A DNA stretch of 64,000 bases from Liopterus haemorrhoidalis (Eukaryota; Arthropoda; Insecta; Coleoptera; Dytiscidae). The stretch covers positions 177,260,071-177,324,070 of the forward strand of contig OZ020611.1 in NCBI GenBank assembly GCA_963971575.1, given 5' to 3'. A program made the translations under genes and the position numbers. This document shows positions 12,600-22,015 of this stretch, in pieces (the stretch's first letter is position 1; each line of letters opens with the position of its first letter). The notes under the pieces are model-generated. The model had not been told where the DNA came from. It saw nothing but the letters and a program-made list of their open reading frames with translations, and ran no database searches.

Positions 12600-13110
12600 T
12601 ATTTCTAAGAGATAAGAGTGATAGGAATACCGAGATACCTGAAGGGGAAAAGATGAAGATCAGGAGGTAGAGTTAGGAGGATAGCGAGGTTAAGTTGCGG
12701 CAACGAAGAGAGGAACATCAGATTATGGGCAAAGCCAGAGGACAGGCTATGTAGAATGTGCAAGGAAGAAGAGGAAACTTTGGAACATTTAACGAGGAGA
12801 TACAGAGAGATGGCAGTCTGGGAAGAAGGGATAAAGGAACTGATGAGTGAGGAAGGCAAGGGAGAAATACGGGCGAGAGAACTGGAGGCAAGATGGAACG
12901 AGATAGGAGTGGGAAGCCGGAAGAAGAATAGGAGGGAAGAGAGGGACACTGGAAGACGAACAAAGAAATGATGAATGACGAATGTAAAGAAGATAGATGG
13001 GGGAGAAACTGGAGGCAAGAGAGAAGGAGATCGGAGAGGGAAACCGTTTCTTTTTGTAATGGTTAATGCCCTAAACGCCGCAAGGCCTAGGGGAAATAAA
13101 GAATATATAT
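12600..13110 (+). pseudogene. Non-LTR retrotransposon 3' end with zinc-knuckle-like motif
   Basis: The plus strand encodes the end of a LINE ORF2. In successive frames it reads RIARLSCGNEERNIRLW, then DRLCRMCKEEEETLEHL (a Cys-x2-Cys...His motif typical of this class's C-terminus), then a purine-rich charged tail ending at 12,971. The 3' untranslated part includes GCCCTAAACGCCGCAAGGCC and ends AAATAAAGAATATATA at about 13,110. The complementary strand's 169-codon frame is only the shadow of this purine-rich stretch. A SINE is fused directly to its end. Confidence 0.7.
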
Positions 13111-13123
13111 ACACTAAACAAAA

Positions 13124-13374
13124 GCCGACGGAGTGACCGAGCGTATTAAGTCGCAGCAGTTTGGACTGGTAAAGAAAGTCTGGATTGTGCGGTTGCTGGT
13201 TCGATTCTCCGTCGGTGATATTATTCGGGTGTGGTTATATGTTTACATTACTCTCATTTCATAATCATTCACCCCTCATCCAGGTGCAGGAGCTCGCCCG
13301 TGGCATCGGCGATTAGCCTCGTTGCAGAAATAGGCCGATGTAAAATAAATAAATAAATAAATGAATAATAAATA
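13124..13374 (+). mobile_element. tRNA-derived SINE, copy 2
   Basis: Same family as 4,494-4,739. The head has a GTGACCGAGCG A-box region, a B box GGTTCGATTC and complementary ends GCCGACG/CGTCGGT. The body shares ATTCACCCCTCATCCAG and GCATCGGCGATTAGCCTCG, and the tail is an (ATAA)n run. It sits immediately after the LINE end. The 13-mer TACTAAACGAAAA follows it (13,375-13,387), and also occurs before the LINE fragment (12,521-12,533). This family's hallmark boxes are intact, so transcription by pol III is conceivable. Confidence 0.85.
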
Positions 13375-13540
13375 TACTAAACGAAAATTAAAATATCTTT
13401 AAGCAGCTTTTCGAGTATCACTGAAAACTTTGTAATAGTATTTATGATAAGACTAGGTAGTAAAGAAATAAATACTAGGTATATAGAGGGCAAATCATAT
13501 TATAGCATTAACATATTTCAGAATAATTACAACACAATTC

Positions 13541-13542
13541 AG

Positions 13543-13579
<37 letters not shown>

Positions 13580-13840
13580 GAATGTAGTTCTTGACGAAAA
13601 TAGTATAAGGAGAAATAAAAATTCTTATTAATTAAATTAATTAAAATATTGTCCGATACAACATGTCGTACCACCACGTATTTCCAGTGGTCTAGTTTTG
13701 GCAATGTTGAAGTATTTTATTTTATAGTTCAATTTACTTTAGACTGAAGATGACTGGATTTCACAGTCGACACGTCTCTTAGTATATTTTAACTAATTTA
13801 ATTAATAAATTTTGACGAGTAAATAAGAATTTTTATTTCT

Positions 13841-13918
<78 letters not shown>
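13541..13918 (+). mobile_element. Penelope-like terminal fragment between (TA)n arrays
   Basis: A block of about 270 bp is flanked by (TA)n runs (13,541-13,576 and 13,846-13,918). Its ends are mutually inverted (AAGGAGAAATAAAAATTCTTA against TAAGAATTTTTATTTCTCCTT). It contains CTGAAGA (13,744-13,750), a 5-bp stem GACTG/CAGTC and then GACACGTCT. A related block lies at 52,600-52,836, sharing GACGAGTA..AAGAA.TTTTATTTC and the inverted GTTCTTGACGAAAA end. Inverted termini plus the CTGANGA...GAAA-like core suggest Penelope-like element ends. No reverse transcriptase remains. Confidence 0.5.
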
Positions 13919-13922
<4 letters not shown>

Positions 13923-15728
13923 AAATAGAATTATGTTATTTGACTGCAATGAATTTTTCTAAGCAGCATTCATAACTGCATCTTCAGTAGGGTACCACAT
14001 AACTGTTCAAAATTATTGTCATGGTGTGGAGGATAAGGACGATAGTTTCTATAACAATATATCTTTACACTATAACTATATCATGTTGTCTAATGTTGCA
14101 ACATTGATGGCTTGATGTGTAGCAGCTTTGTGTTTGCCCGCGACGCATTCGGGCTCTGTCGAATTATATCCACATTCGCGTTGAACGAATACCGGCAGAA
14201 GTCCCGCTACTTGGATAGGGTAGATCACTTTGGTAGCATGGTTACTGGCTACCTCTTCATTGTCTCCTGCTCTATCACTCTAGAACATTTTATATACATA
14301 TGTAAATCAGAAACAATTCTACTTCCATGTTTTGGAAACATCACTCGTTTAGACAATTATTTGGCACCAATAAAACATAAAGGAATAATATTTATCAAAA
14401 CGTTTAGAAGTAGTTCAATATACAACAGTTGACAGACAATAACCCCATTGCACATTCCATGTTTCACAGTTCTTACGAACTGATGTTACATCAACAACCT
14501 TGATGTACTTGACAATAACCATGGCCTTGTCACGATATTTTTCAGGACTTCAGTGGTACAGGACCGTAACCCTTAATCTTATTAAATTAATCCATAGCTT
14601 CCGAAAGCGACGCCTTCATAACTGGTTGTAAAACATCATTTTCATTGTCATCTACTTTACTTTTCAAAGTTAAGATTAAAATAAGATTTTGTTAAGAGTT
14701 GTTTTTTGATTAATTTAAGATTATGCGTAATATTTCTGGAAGAAAAATGCTTGTTATGCTAATATTATTATTTATTCAATAAGAGACTCGTTAAACATAT
14801 TATATTATGAACAAGGTATCTCATTTATCAAATTAAATGTTATTTAAATATTCTTGTTTTCGTGATAATTTGGTTTAATTTCGAAATGATATCTTTTGTA
14901 GTTTTCGAAATCCTCATACCTTTCCAGTTAAAAGAGACAAATAATATTCGTTAATCTGAAAATCTCGTTACTTTCGAATTCGTCACAGTGATATTAGATC
15001 TACATTTAAGTACAATGCTCTAATATTTTTATTCTCACTGCTCCATTTACCATTAGTTTTTTACCTATTATACGTATCAGAAATACCCAATAAAGACTAA
15101 TTTCCCTCTTAAATATTCAAATTAAAATTTCTCATTAATTACCCTGTTAGAGCAATTTTAAAAACATTCTCACGCGTTGATCCTGCAGACAGATTAGCGT
15201 AGTTCCGCACAATTTCCGCCCTTTGACTTCTCCCTGCCGCCCCTAGCCCAGTGCGGAGTCGAACACTCTTATTCATTAAGATTTGAGAAGCGATACCATG
15301 CGTGATTTATCTTAATACATTTACATACTAAACAGAATGTTATTTACAAGATATTAATTGCATTTCTAAATATAAACTTTAAGTGGGACACAGTTAATAG
15401 ATCTAAAAATTGCATCTAAATGTGCACTAAATTTTGATATATAGCGGTTTAAAGAAAATTCATTAATATTCCTTTTCAAAAGAATAAAGCTCCATGTACC
15501 TATTAGAAAACATAATTAAAGTAAAGTAATATCGCGTATGCTGATTCCACGCCACAGATTAACTTGAGTGGAATTTTGATAGTGGATACCACCTATGAAT
15601 TAACTGTAGAACTACCTCTAACTAAAATTGTCATTGTTGAAACGTACACTGTTATGTTATATTGTGAAAACTACTTCTGCCTATTTTTATTATTATTTTT
15701 TGCGTGTATTATAAGCAAGGTAAGCCGT
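13919..15728. other. No recognised gene
   Basis: The 106-codon frame at 14,112-14,432 has no recognisable domain and sits in ordinary AT-rich sequence. The part at 15,355-15,450 resembles 10,630-10,755 (dispersed repeat). Nothing else of note. Confidence 0.45.
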
Positions 15729-15896
15729 AAGCCGAATTTACACTGGTAGTGAATCACAAACGTGGCTTACGCTTTCGTAACCCACTCTTTTCTTAGACTA
15801 GTGTAAATAGATTTTAGAGAAGCACGATGATCCCGTGAACAATCCCCTCTCCCATACTTATTTTCCCTATATGACACTATTAATATTAGGCATGTT

Positions 15897-16070
15897 TGTT
15901 AGGGTCAAAACTAGTTCTTGGACCTCCTTTGTAATATGTTGCGTTAGTAACCATAACATAATAACATATATGTGACAGATTGTAAATAGACGTAGTAATA
16001 AACGCTTATATGTGCTTGGATTTGTGTGTTTTAATTGATATTATCATGAACGCTATAAAGCGTTCTAACA
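15897..16070 (+). repeat. 5' LTR
   Basis: 174 bp, TGTTAGGG...GTTCTAACA, with inverted tips TGTTAG/CTAACA. It contains AATAAA in the middle (AGTAATAAACGC) as a possible polyadenylation signal. Identical to the 3' LTR by eye. Confidence 0.9.
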
Positions 16071-16083
16071 TCAGAAGTGGGAT
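16071..16083 (+). promoter_or_regulatory. Putative primer binding site
   Basis: TCAGAAGTGGGAT directly follows the 5' LTR. Its complement, ATCCCACTTCTGA, matches the 3' acceptor/T-arm part of insect leucine tRNA as I remember it. The usual TGG that pairs with the CCA end is not present, so pairing would start a few bases inside the tRNA end. Confidence 0.5.
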
Positions 16084-17794
16084 GCCTACACCTACAACTA
16101 ATTTTGGCCAGTTTTTGTTGTTCCATACATAAAATATTTTGAAAATGATTAAAATGAAAAAAACAAAAAAATGACAGAAAGATTGACAGTTGCAAAAATA
16201 AATTGAAATGTCAAAATTGGCCCACAAGAGTTTTGAAAATGGAAAATACAAGTGCTATATTATAATTAAACTGTAAAAAATAATTAACCCCAAAACATTG
16301 CGTACCCATATTATGGTGAGCTACAGTGATACGTAGAAGTTGAAATGTTCTAGAATGAATTTGGATAAAGTACGTTAAAACTAATAGCAAGGGCAGGAAA
16401 ACATCCTACAAGATGCAAATAAATTTTCCGATAACATTGTAAATGTTAAATAAAGAATAAGCTTAAGGTAGTATAGAAATTTGACACCAAACAATAAGAG
16501 AATGATGAGGTATGGTATTTCTAATTTGTTCTTGATAATTTAGAAATTTTGTATAAAGACTTAACAAGGTAATTCAAAGAGTTTTTGTTGGAGACTAATT
16601 ATCTTCCTTGTATGGAATCATATTAGATAAGATTATATTTTGCATTGGCAGATGACAGATGACAAATGTCAGATGACAGATGACAAATGACAGATAATAG
16701 TAGTTGTTATTTTTATTTTGTAAAACAGTTTTACCAAGTTTTTTGTGTAATTTTTCAAAATTTTGCATTAATGAATTACAGAATTATGGTCTCAATAAAA
16801 GTGTGTTATTTCTTTACGAAATATATTGAAACCTGCGCGTATTCGAAATATCACGGGTAGTGACATTTTAAATACGCAAATCGAACAGTTTTATTATTAT
16901 TATGAGTATGATAAAAAGAAAAGATTTTGTAATTTCAGAAAACTAGCTTTTACAGAAATGCAAATTTAAAAAAAATTAAATCAAAATGAACGTAAAAATT
17001 TTAGTTCTCCCAAGTTTAATAATACAAAAGTACTAAGTTAAGTTTTTAACTGATGTGGTAATTGTGGAAACACAGACAAAAATTGACAGCCGAAAGGTGT
17101 CAAAGTTGTTTTGTAAGGTGTCAAAGATGTCTTGCTCTTAGGTCTGTACTAATGGTACATATTGGACGAATGTGCTAATATAAATGACAGATTTTACAAT
17201 TGATGCACATGCTATGTAATACTAAATGTGAACGATGTAATACTGTGCACATTGCTTGCACAGATCTTTTGTTACAGCTATTGCAGGTTTAGAACATATT
17301 TTAGAGGCGGGAGATAAATTCATTTAATGTATTCTTTGTTCTTTGGAGATCTTCAACCAGGACTAAAACAGTGGGAACCGTAGGGTTCTGCTTAATTTTA
17401 CTTGTTTTACCAATGCGATTGATAACAGATCAAGGTGTAATTTACTTGAAATGGCAAATGTAATGATCTGAAGAGAAATAATAATAAAAAAATGTCAGAA
17501 TGGACGAGCGTTTGTCTATTGACAGACAAATAGTACGAAGGTAACTAGTTAGATGATGATGATTAAAAGTGACGATGATTAAAGTGGTAAGAGATATATT
17601 ATTGCTTTGATTAAATGAGAAGGCACGTTGCGTGTGGGATAATAAGGTACTGAGTAGGAAGCAGCGACAGTCACTGAGCTTGTTGGGTACTGTAGACAAC
17701 CTGTAATGAAATGAACTGATTGATAGTAGATTTGAGAATTGATAGCTTGTTGAGTACCGCAAGACACACTGGTCGTTTTTGTTTTGTTGGCTCC

Positions 17795-18303
17795 GGATGG
17801 TCAGGGACCTCAAGGAGTTCAGAGGAACTCTGGATGGTCAGGGACCTCAAGGAGATGTGTTTGTTTTGTTTGACTCTGGATGGTCAGGGACCTCAAGGAG
17901 TTCAGAGGAACTCTGGATGGTCAGGGACCTCAAGGAGTTGTTGGACCTAAAATGGTCGTGTTTGTTTTGTTGACTCTGCATGGTCAGGGACCTCAAGGAG
18001 TTCAGAGGAACTCTGGATGGTCAGGGACCTCAAGGAGATGTGTTTGTTTTGTTTTACTCTGGATGGTCAGGGACCTCAAGGAGTTCAGAGGAACTCTGGA
18101 TGGTCAGGGACCTCAAGGAGTTGTTGGACCTAAAATGGTCGTGTTTGTTTTGTTGACTCTGGATGGTCAGGGACCTCAAGGAGTTCAGAGGAACTCTGGA
18201 TGGTCAGGGACCTCAAGGAGATGTGTTTGTTTTGTTCGACGCTGAATGTTCAAGGACCTCAAGGAGTTCAGTGAAACTCTGGATGGTCAGGAACCTCAAG
18301 GAG
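17795..18303 (+). repeat. Higher-order minisatellite inside the LTR element
   Basis: Twelve units share the core GGATGGTCAGGGACCTCAAG and differ in their tails: A (37 bp, GTTCAGAGGAACTCT tail), B (46 bp, ATGTGTTTGTTTTGT tail), C (63 bp, TTGTTGGACCTAAAATGG tail). Their order is A-B-A-C-A-B-A-C-A-B-A'-B', a 183-bp higher-order period. 183 is a multiple of three, so several frames stay open through it; this is not evidence of coding. Confidence 0.9.
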
Positions 18304-18361
18304 ACGGGCAAAACAAACATTATGTTTTCGTTTACTCTGTTTTGTTTTGCAGTTATTAAAT

Positions 18362-18479
18362 TCTGAAGATGCCGCGAGGACGTGGCAGGAGCAGGACGGC
18401 CGTGTTAGGATAATAAATTGTTTTATTTTCAGTTAAATTTAGATGAAGCCGCGAGGACGCGGCAAAATCAGGACGGCCG
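18362..18479 (+). repeat. Duplicated segment before the 3' LTR
   Basis: A block with GCGAGGACG and CAGGACGGCCGTGTTAGG occurs at about 18,369-18,410 and again at 18,447-18,486, the second copy running into the LTR. Both can be read as a PRGRG...RTAVLG peptide, the kind of basic tail seen in nucleic-acid-binding proteins. No clear polypurine tract precedes the LTR. The duplication may be a slipped priming product of reverse transcription. Confidence 0.6.
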
Positions 18480-18653
18480 TGTTAGGGTCAAAACTAGTTC
18501 TTGGACCTCCTTTGTAATATGTTGCGTTAGTAACCATAACATAATAACATATATGTGACAGATTGTAAATAGACGTAGTAATAAACGCTTATATGTGCTT
18601 GGATTTGTGTGTTTTAATTGATATTATCATGAACGCTATAAAGCGTTCTAACA
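18480..18653 (+). repeat. 3' LTR
   Basis: 174 bp, identical by eye to the 5' LTR. Followed by the TGTT target duplication (18,654-18,657). Confidence 0.9.
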
Positions 18654-18765
18654 TGTTTAATATTTCACACCTCCAATCCACCGTCGAGAACTTATCTGCC
18701 AAGCAAATGCATTTTGGGGAAATCAAATGGCTGTCGTGCAACCCCTAAATACATCTAATTTAAAA

Positions 18766-18843
18766 ATGAACGATCGAGACGCAGTTATATTTGTCGAATG
18801 GCATGAAAGTGAGCTCGTATTGTGGAATACTAAAACGCTAAAG
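18766..18843 (+). pseudogene. MADF-like N-terminal fragment
   Basis: 26 codons reading MNDRDAVIFVEWHESELVLW then NTKTLK. The pattern of acidic lead, F/V-E-x-H/Y, E-x-x-L-W-N resembles the first helix of MADF domains (DNA-binding partners found in host genes and in Harbinger elements). It is cut off by the hAT insertion. Whether it continues at 20,450 is unclear. Confidence 0.35.
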
Positions 18844-18979
18844 CAGGTATGTGTAACCTACGGCCCACGGTCCGGATCCGGCCTCGTTTTGTTCGGCCCG
18901 CGATAACTATCCAAAATCCCATTGAATCTGGCCCGCGAGTATATATTTGATTTCAGAGATCAATTGCAGTTAAACGGTT

Positions 18980-19266
18980 GATGTTGACGTGGAACAAGCG
19001 CCACTTTCTTTGCAAATGGAACTACTTGCGCTACAGGGAACTCAGATTTGAAGAGAATTACGCACTTTGGAAGCACTTACAAATGTGAGCAATTATTTTC
19101 TCGTTTGAAGTTCGTTAAATCAAAAACAAGGACGCGAATAACGGATTGGACGCGAATAACGGATTCGCACCTAGAAAACACGTCGCGTCTTGCTACATCA
19201 GTTGTTTCCCTGAACATTGACAAACGTATGAGCAATGTGAAGTCCCAATCGCCCCATTACAATTAA
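18980..19266 (+). pseudogene. hAT transposase C-terminus (GTF2IRD2/ZBED-like)
   Basis: An upstream frame reads VDVEQAPLSLQMELLALQ, a segment typical of GTF2IRD2-like hAT proteins just before the dimerisation domain. The next frame reads FGSTYKCEQLFSRLKFVKSK and ends ...MSNVKSQSPHYN at a TAA. It corresponds to the hAT C-terminal dimerisation domain (S-T-Y-x-C-E-Q-x-F-S). An 18-bp tandem duplication (GGACGCGAATAACGGATT twice, about 19,128-19,163) adds six residues. The first 80% of the protein, including catalytic residues, is missing. Confidence 0.75.
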
Positions 19267-19416
19267 ATAAACATTTCCTTATTTAACAATATTTATGCAT
19301 TATAAAAGATTTTGTTGTTTTTTTTTTTATTTACATATTTATATATTTATATATTTAATATATTTAAATATACTTAATTTTTTTTTTTTTTTGTATAACT
19401 TTGAAAATAATTTATA

Positions 19417-19490
19417 TGGGCTGCGTTAGGCGCAAATAGCATTTGTTGCTGTGCCCCAAAAATTTTAACTAACTAACTAACTATAACTCT
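19417..19490 (+). mobile_element. Short repeat fragment, SINE-like end
   Basis: GGGCTGCGTTAGGCGCAAAT, then TGCTGTGCCCCAAAAATT, and an (AACT)n tail. The same block appears at 29,625-29,680 (GAGCCGTGTTAGGCGCAAAT). A dispersed element end, nested in the hAT. Confidence 0.55.
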
Positions 19491-19572
19491 AGAAAATTTA
19501 GAATGTTTTATTTTTTTAAATGAAGACAATTTAAGTAAAGTTGTTATAAAAAAACTGATGATTCTAAAAGAA

Positions 19573-20369
19573 AAAATTGATGTGAAGTGTGAATTTTCAC
19601 ACATTTCAGGGTTTTGCAGGTATTTAGTAAGTGAATGATGATTATTTGGAATTCCAAAACAAAATTTATATTAAATTTTTTTTTTGCTAATTAAAAAAAA
19701 ATGCAAAAAAAAACAGAAAAAATAAAATTCACTCAGTACTCGAACTCGAAACCCTTCGTTTACCAGCGAGTTTTAGCTTACGATACCAGTGCTCTAACCA
19801 ATAACGCCATCGTACGCCTAGCATGTGAGTGTCTTACATTGGTATAACTTTTGTACTTTGTGAACCAAAAACCACAAAAAATGCGTTATTTTCCGAAAAC
19901 ATAATCTGATCAAAAATTCCTGTTGTACTATTTCGGTTCACACCAATATACATTACTTAGAATTTTTTTAGATTTTTAGTTTAAACCATCTGGGCTACAG
20001 GGTGTGGGACAAAATTTTGTTTGCACAATTTTGGCAAAAATCGCATCAAAATAATTTATTTTTCAAAAATAAAAATTTGATTGGTATTCCACGTACTAAG
20101 GGCTTTCATTTGATATCCTACTCATAATTTTAAAAAAATATTTTTGTTTTCGATGAGCTCATATTTGTTTATATTTTTAGGGGGGTATGTTTTTTAGATG
20201 TTTTAGTATTTTTCCTATGTGCGGGTCAAAGAGTTGTATAAGCATGCCAAATTTCAACTCTCTAGGTTTAGCCGTTTGGCTACAATTTTTACCGAACAGA
20301 CAGACAGACAGACAGACGACAAAATGACGCTATAAGGGTTTTTTGGTCATACCTACAAAACCCTAAAAA
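19573..20369 (-). mobile_element. Helentron/HINE-like element, copy 2
   Basis: About 800 bp. Its own 5' end (20,369 downward) has the TTTTTAGGGTTTTGTAGGT start and only about six GTCT repeats (20,296-20,317). The 3' end has GTGTGAATTTTCACAC (7-bp stem). Its 3' block (AATGATGATTATTTGG) is shared with copy 3 rather than copies 1, 4 and 5. It carries the type A tRNA-like cassette (19,730-19,818). Inserted in the hAT element. Confidence 0.75.
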
Positions 20370-20852
20370 GATCCTTAAATTGTTCTGGCCCGCGAATGTA
20401 TTTCAGATCGCTATCCGGCCCTCGGTCTTTTGGAAGTTGCACATGCCTGCTCTAAGAGAGTATGCGGGGAGATATACGTTGTAGGAGAAAATTTAAATGA
20501 TCCTCAGATATCCTTAATAGATTTTTATATATATAAAATAAGTCTTCCAGATATTTTGTTCAGATAACAAATTTCGTTTAGCATAAATGCGGAAGCTACA
20601 GTAATTTTTTATTCCAAATTCACTGCTTTGTTAACCATCTTGTCTTCTTTTTCTTTTACTTTTTCTTTCTTCTTAATTAAAGTATGGTTTTTAATAATTT
20701 TTGTGACTATTATTTCGCGGGTATAAATAATAGCTTCTAGCGCACACGTTTCCATTTTCACTACTAAAAATAAAACTCTTTGACTAGTGTACATACAATG
20801 GCACTTTTACGTAAGCCCCGTTCTTAATTCACTACCAGTGTAAATTCGGCTT

Positions 20853-22015
20853 TAAGTATAAAATTTTACTGATTTCGATTCTTCTATCATATATCCAGGT
20901 TATTGCTGTTGTATTATTTTTCAGCTTGTTTTATTTGCATTAACTGTGTTTTAGTAGTTGGCGAAATATAATTATAGGTTAGAGTGAGAGTCTTTTGCGC
21001 GAGTGGTGTAATATACCGCTAACAATGCGCGGTATTGCCCCAAATTTAACATAACTGATAAAATGATCCTGCTTTAAAGATAACGAAAAACGAAGTACTC
21101 TAAATTTGTCAGACATTTTGAAATTGCGTCATAATATTTCAATATGTATTTAAAATTTTAAATATTTCTATCTTATTGCATTTTAAAAAATGTGCGTTAT
21201 TGCTCCCTTGTTATTCGATATCGTCTCGTAATCCGTGTATTAGCAAGCAAATGCAACGTTTTACATAAACGAAAAATTCTAAAAATTAATTTTCTTTTTT
21301 CTAAATAACTCTACGTTATTTTAAAAAGAAATGCTTTGGGTATCAGCTATCTTATTTGTAATTCTTATCTCGGAAAATTATAAGATTTATTGCAGGATTT
21401 CCCTTAAGTGCACAGCACTAGCTACCCCACTTTCCCATACTAGCAAGTAATTAGACAGGGTTCGGTAACCTGTAGTACGTGTGCCACACTTAGCACACGA
21501 CTTATTTATGATATTGGCCACAAAAAAACAAAAATTAATGTGGTGTAAATTTTCATCAGTCTTGTATCATATCATAAAATAATGGAATAGTCGCTCCCGG
21601 CACCTCAGTTATGAGGGCACTGGAACCGGTGACACCGAACTTAGGCTCTAGAACCGATTAGAATAGCCATAATATTCGATTTTCTTATTTTCGGCACGGT
21701 GCTGGATATAGAATATAGGCACTTTTAAAATACATTTCAGTGTTTCATATGTATTTAGTAAATGAAAGAGGAGAGCGGAATGCTGGAGGTGTAGAACAGA
21801 TTGCGACAAAAAACTATTTGTTTATAATTATTATATGTCGAGGTACTAATTTTATTATATATTTATTAACTAGTAACTATCTAACACGTAAGTATGACAA
21901 CATGTTATATATTATGTCACGCTGACGAGTAATTATGGAAGTAATAAAGTAATTATTGTAATTAAAAAGGATGTTATAGATACGTAATAAATAAACTAGG
22001 CTTACAAAGGATTTA
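20853..22015. other. No recognised gene; one hAT-like end
   Basis: At 21,456-21,510 the sequence CAGGGTTCGGTAACCTG then GTACGTGTGCC resembles a hAT terminus (C-A-G-x-G-T-T-x-x-x-x-A-A-C-C-T-G, GGTACGCGTACC type). No partner end was found. The rest is AT-rich and featureless. Confidence 0.4.

Larger units (their letters stand above)
15897..18653 (+). mobile_element. Non-autonomous LTR retrotransposon, complete
   Basis: Two 174-bp direct repeats, identical by eye, start TGTTAG and end CTAACA. They enclose 2,409 bp and are flanked by a 4-bp duplication TGTT (15,893-15,896; 18,654-18,657). A tRNA-complementary primer site follows the 5' LTR. The interior encodes no gag, protease, RT or integrase, but contains a 509-bp minisatellite. 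Size and lack of genes make it a LARD/TRIM-like parasite of an autonomous element. The 4-bp duplication fits the Ty3/gypsy group. Identical LTRs imply recent insertion. Confidence 0.85.
18844..20449 (+). mobile_element. hAT element, decayed, with nested insertions
   Basis: The tips are inverted: CAGGTATGTGTAAC on the left, CAGGCATGTGCAAC (reverse complement) on the right, followed on both sides by GGCC/CGGTC-rich blocks (CGGCCCACGGTCCGGATCCG; GGGCCGGATAGCGATC). Flanking bases share only a rough CTAA-type duplication. It carries the C-terminal end of a hAT transposase, a SINE-like fragment (19,417-19,490) and Helentron-like copy 2 (19,573-20,369). Confidence 0.7.
15729..20852. mobile_element. 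Old inverted-repeat element, now a nested complex
   Basis: 43-bp terminal inverted repeats with four mismatches (15,729-15,771, AAGCCGAATTTACACTGGTA..., against 20,810-20,852) bracket 5.1 kb. Two later insertions lie inside: an LTR element (15,897-18,653) and a hAT element (18,844-20,449). Without these only about 0.75 kb is left, including a short MADF-like reading frame. Harbinger elements commonly carry a MADF/Myb-like protein, so a PIF/Harbinger origin is possible; no clean 3-bp target duplication was found. The transposase is missing. Confidence 0.6.

Noticed and set aside
12605..13114. 169-codon minus-strand frame
   Set aside because: Shadow of the purine-rich 3' end of a LINE on the plus strand, which has recognisable motifs.
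14112..14432. 106-codon frame
   Set aside because: No domain, low-complexity neighbours, no second evidence.
17795..18303. CRISPR-like alternation of a constant core and variable parts
   Set aside because: The variable parts are only three types and repeat in order; the setting is an insect LTR element.
17720..18366. Overlapping open frames with GQGPQG and MVRDLKE repeats
   Set aside because: The 183-bp higher-order period is a multiple of three, so several frames stay open together; no domain and no start context.
20609..20794. Lysine-rich 61-codon minus-strand frame
   Set aside because: Arises from a polypyrimidine stretch on the plus strand inside the old inverted-repeat element; no match to a transposase domain.
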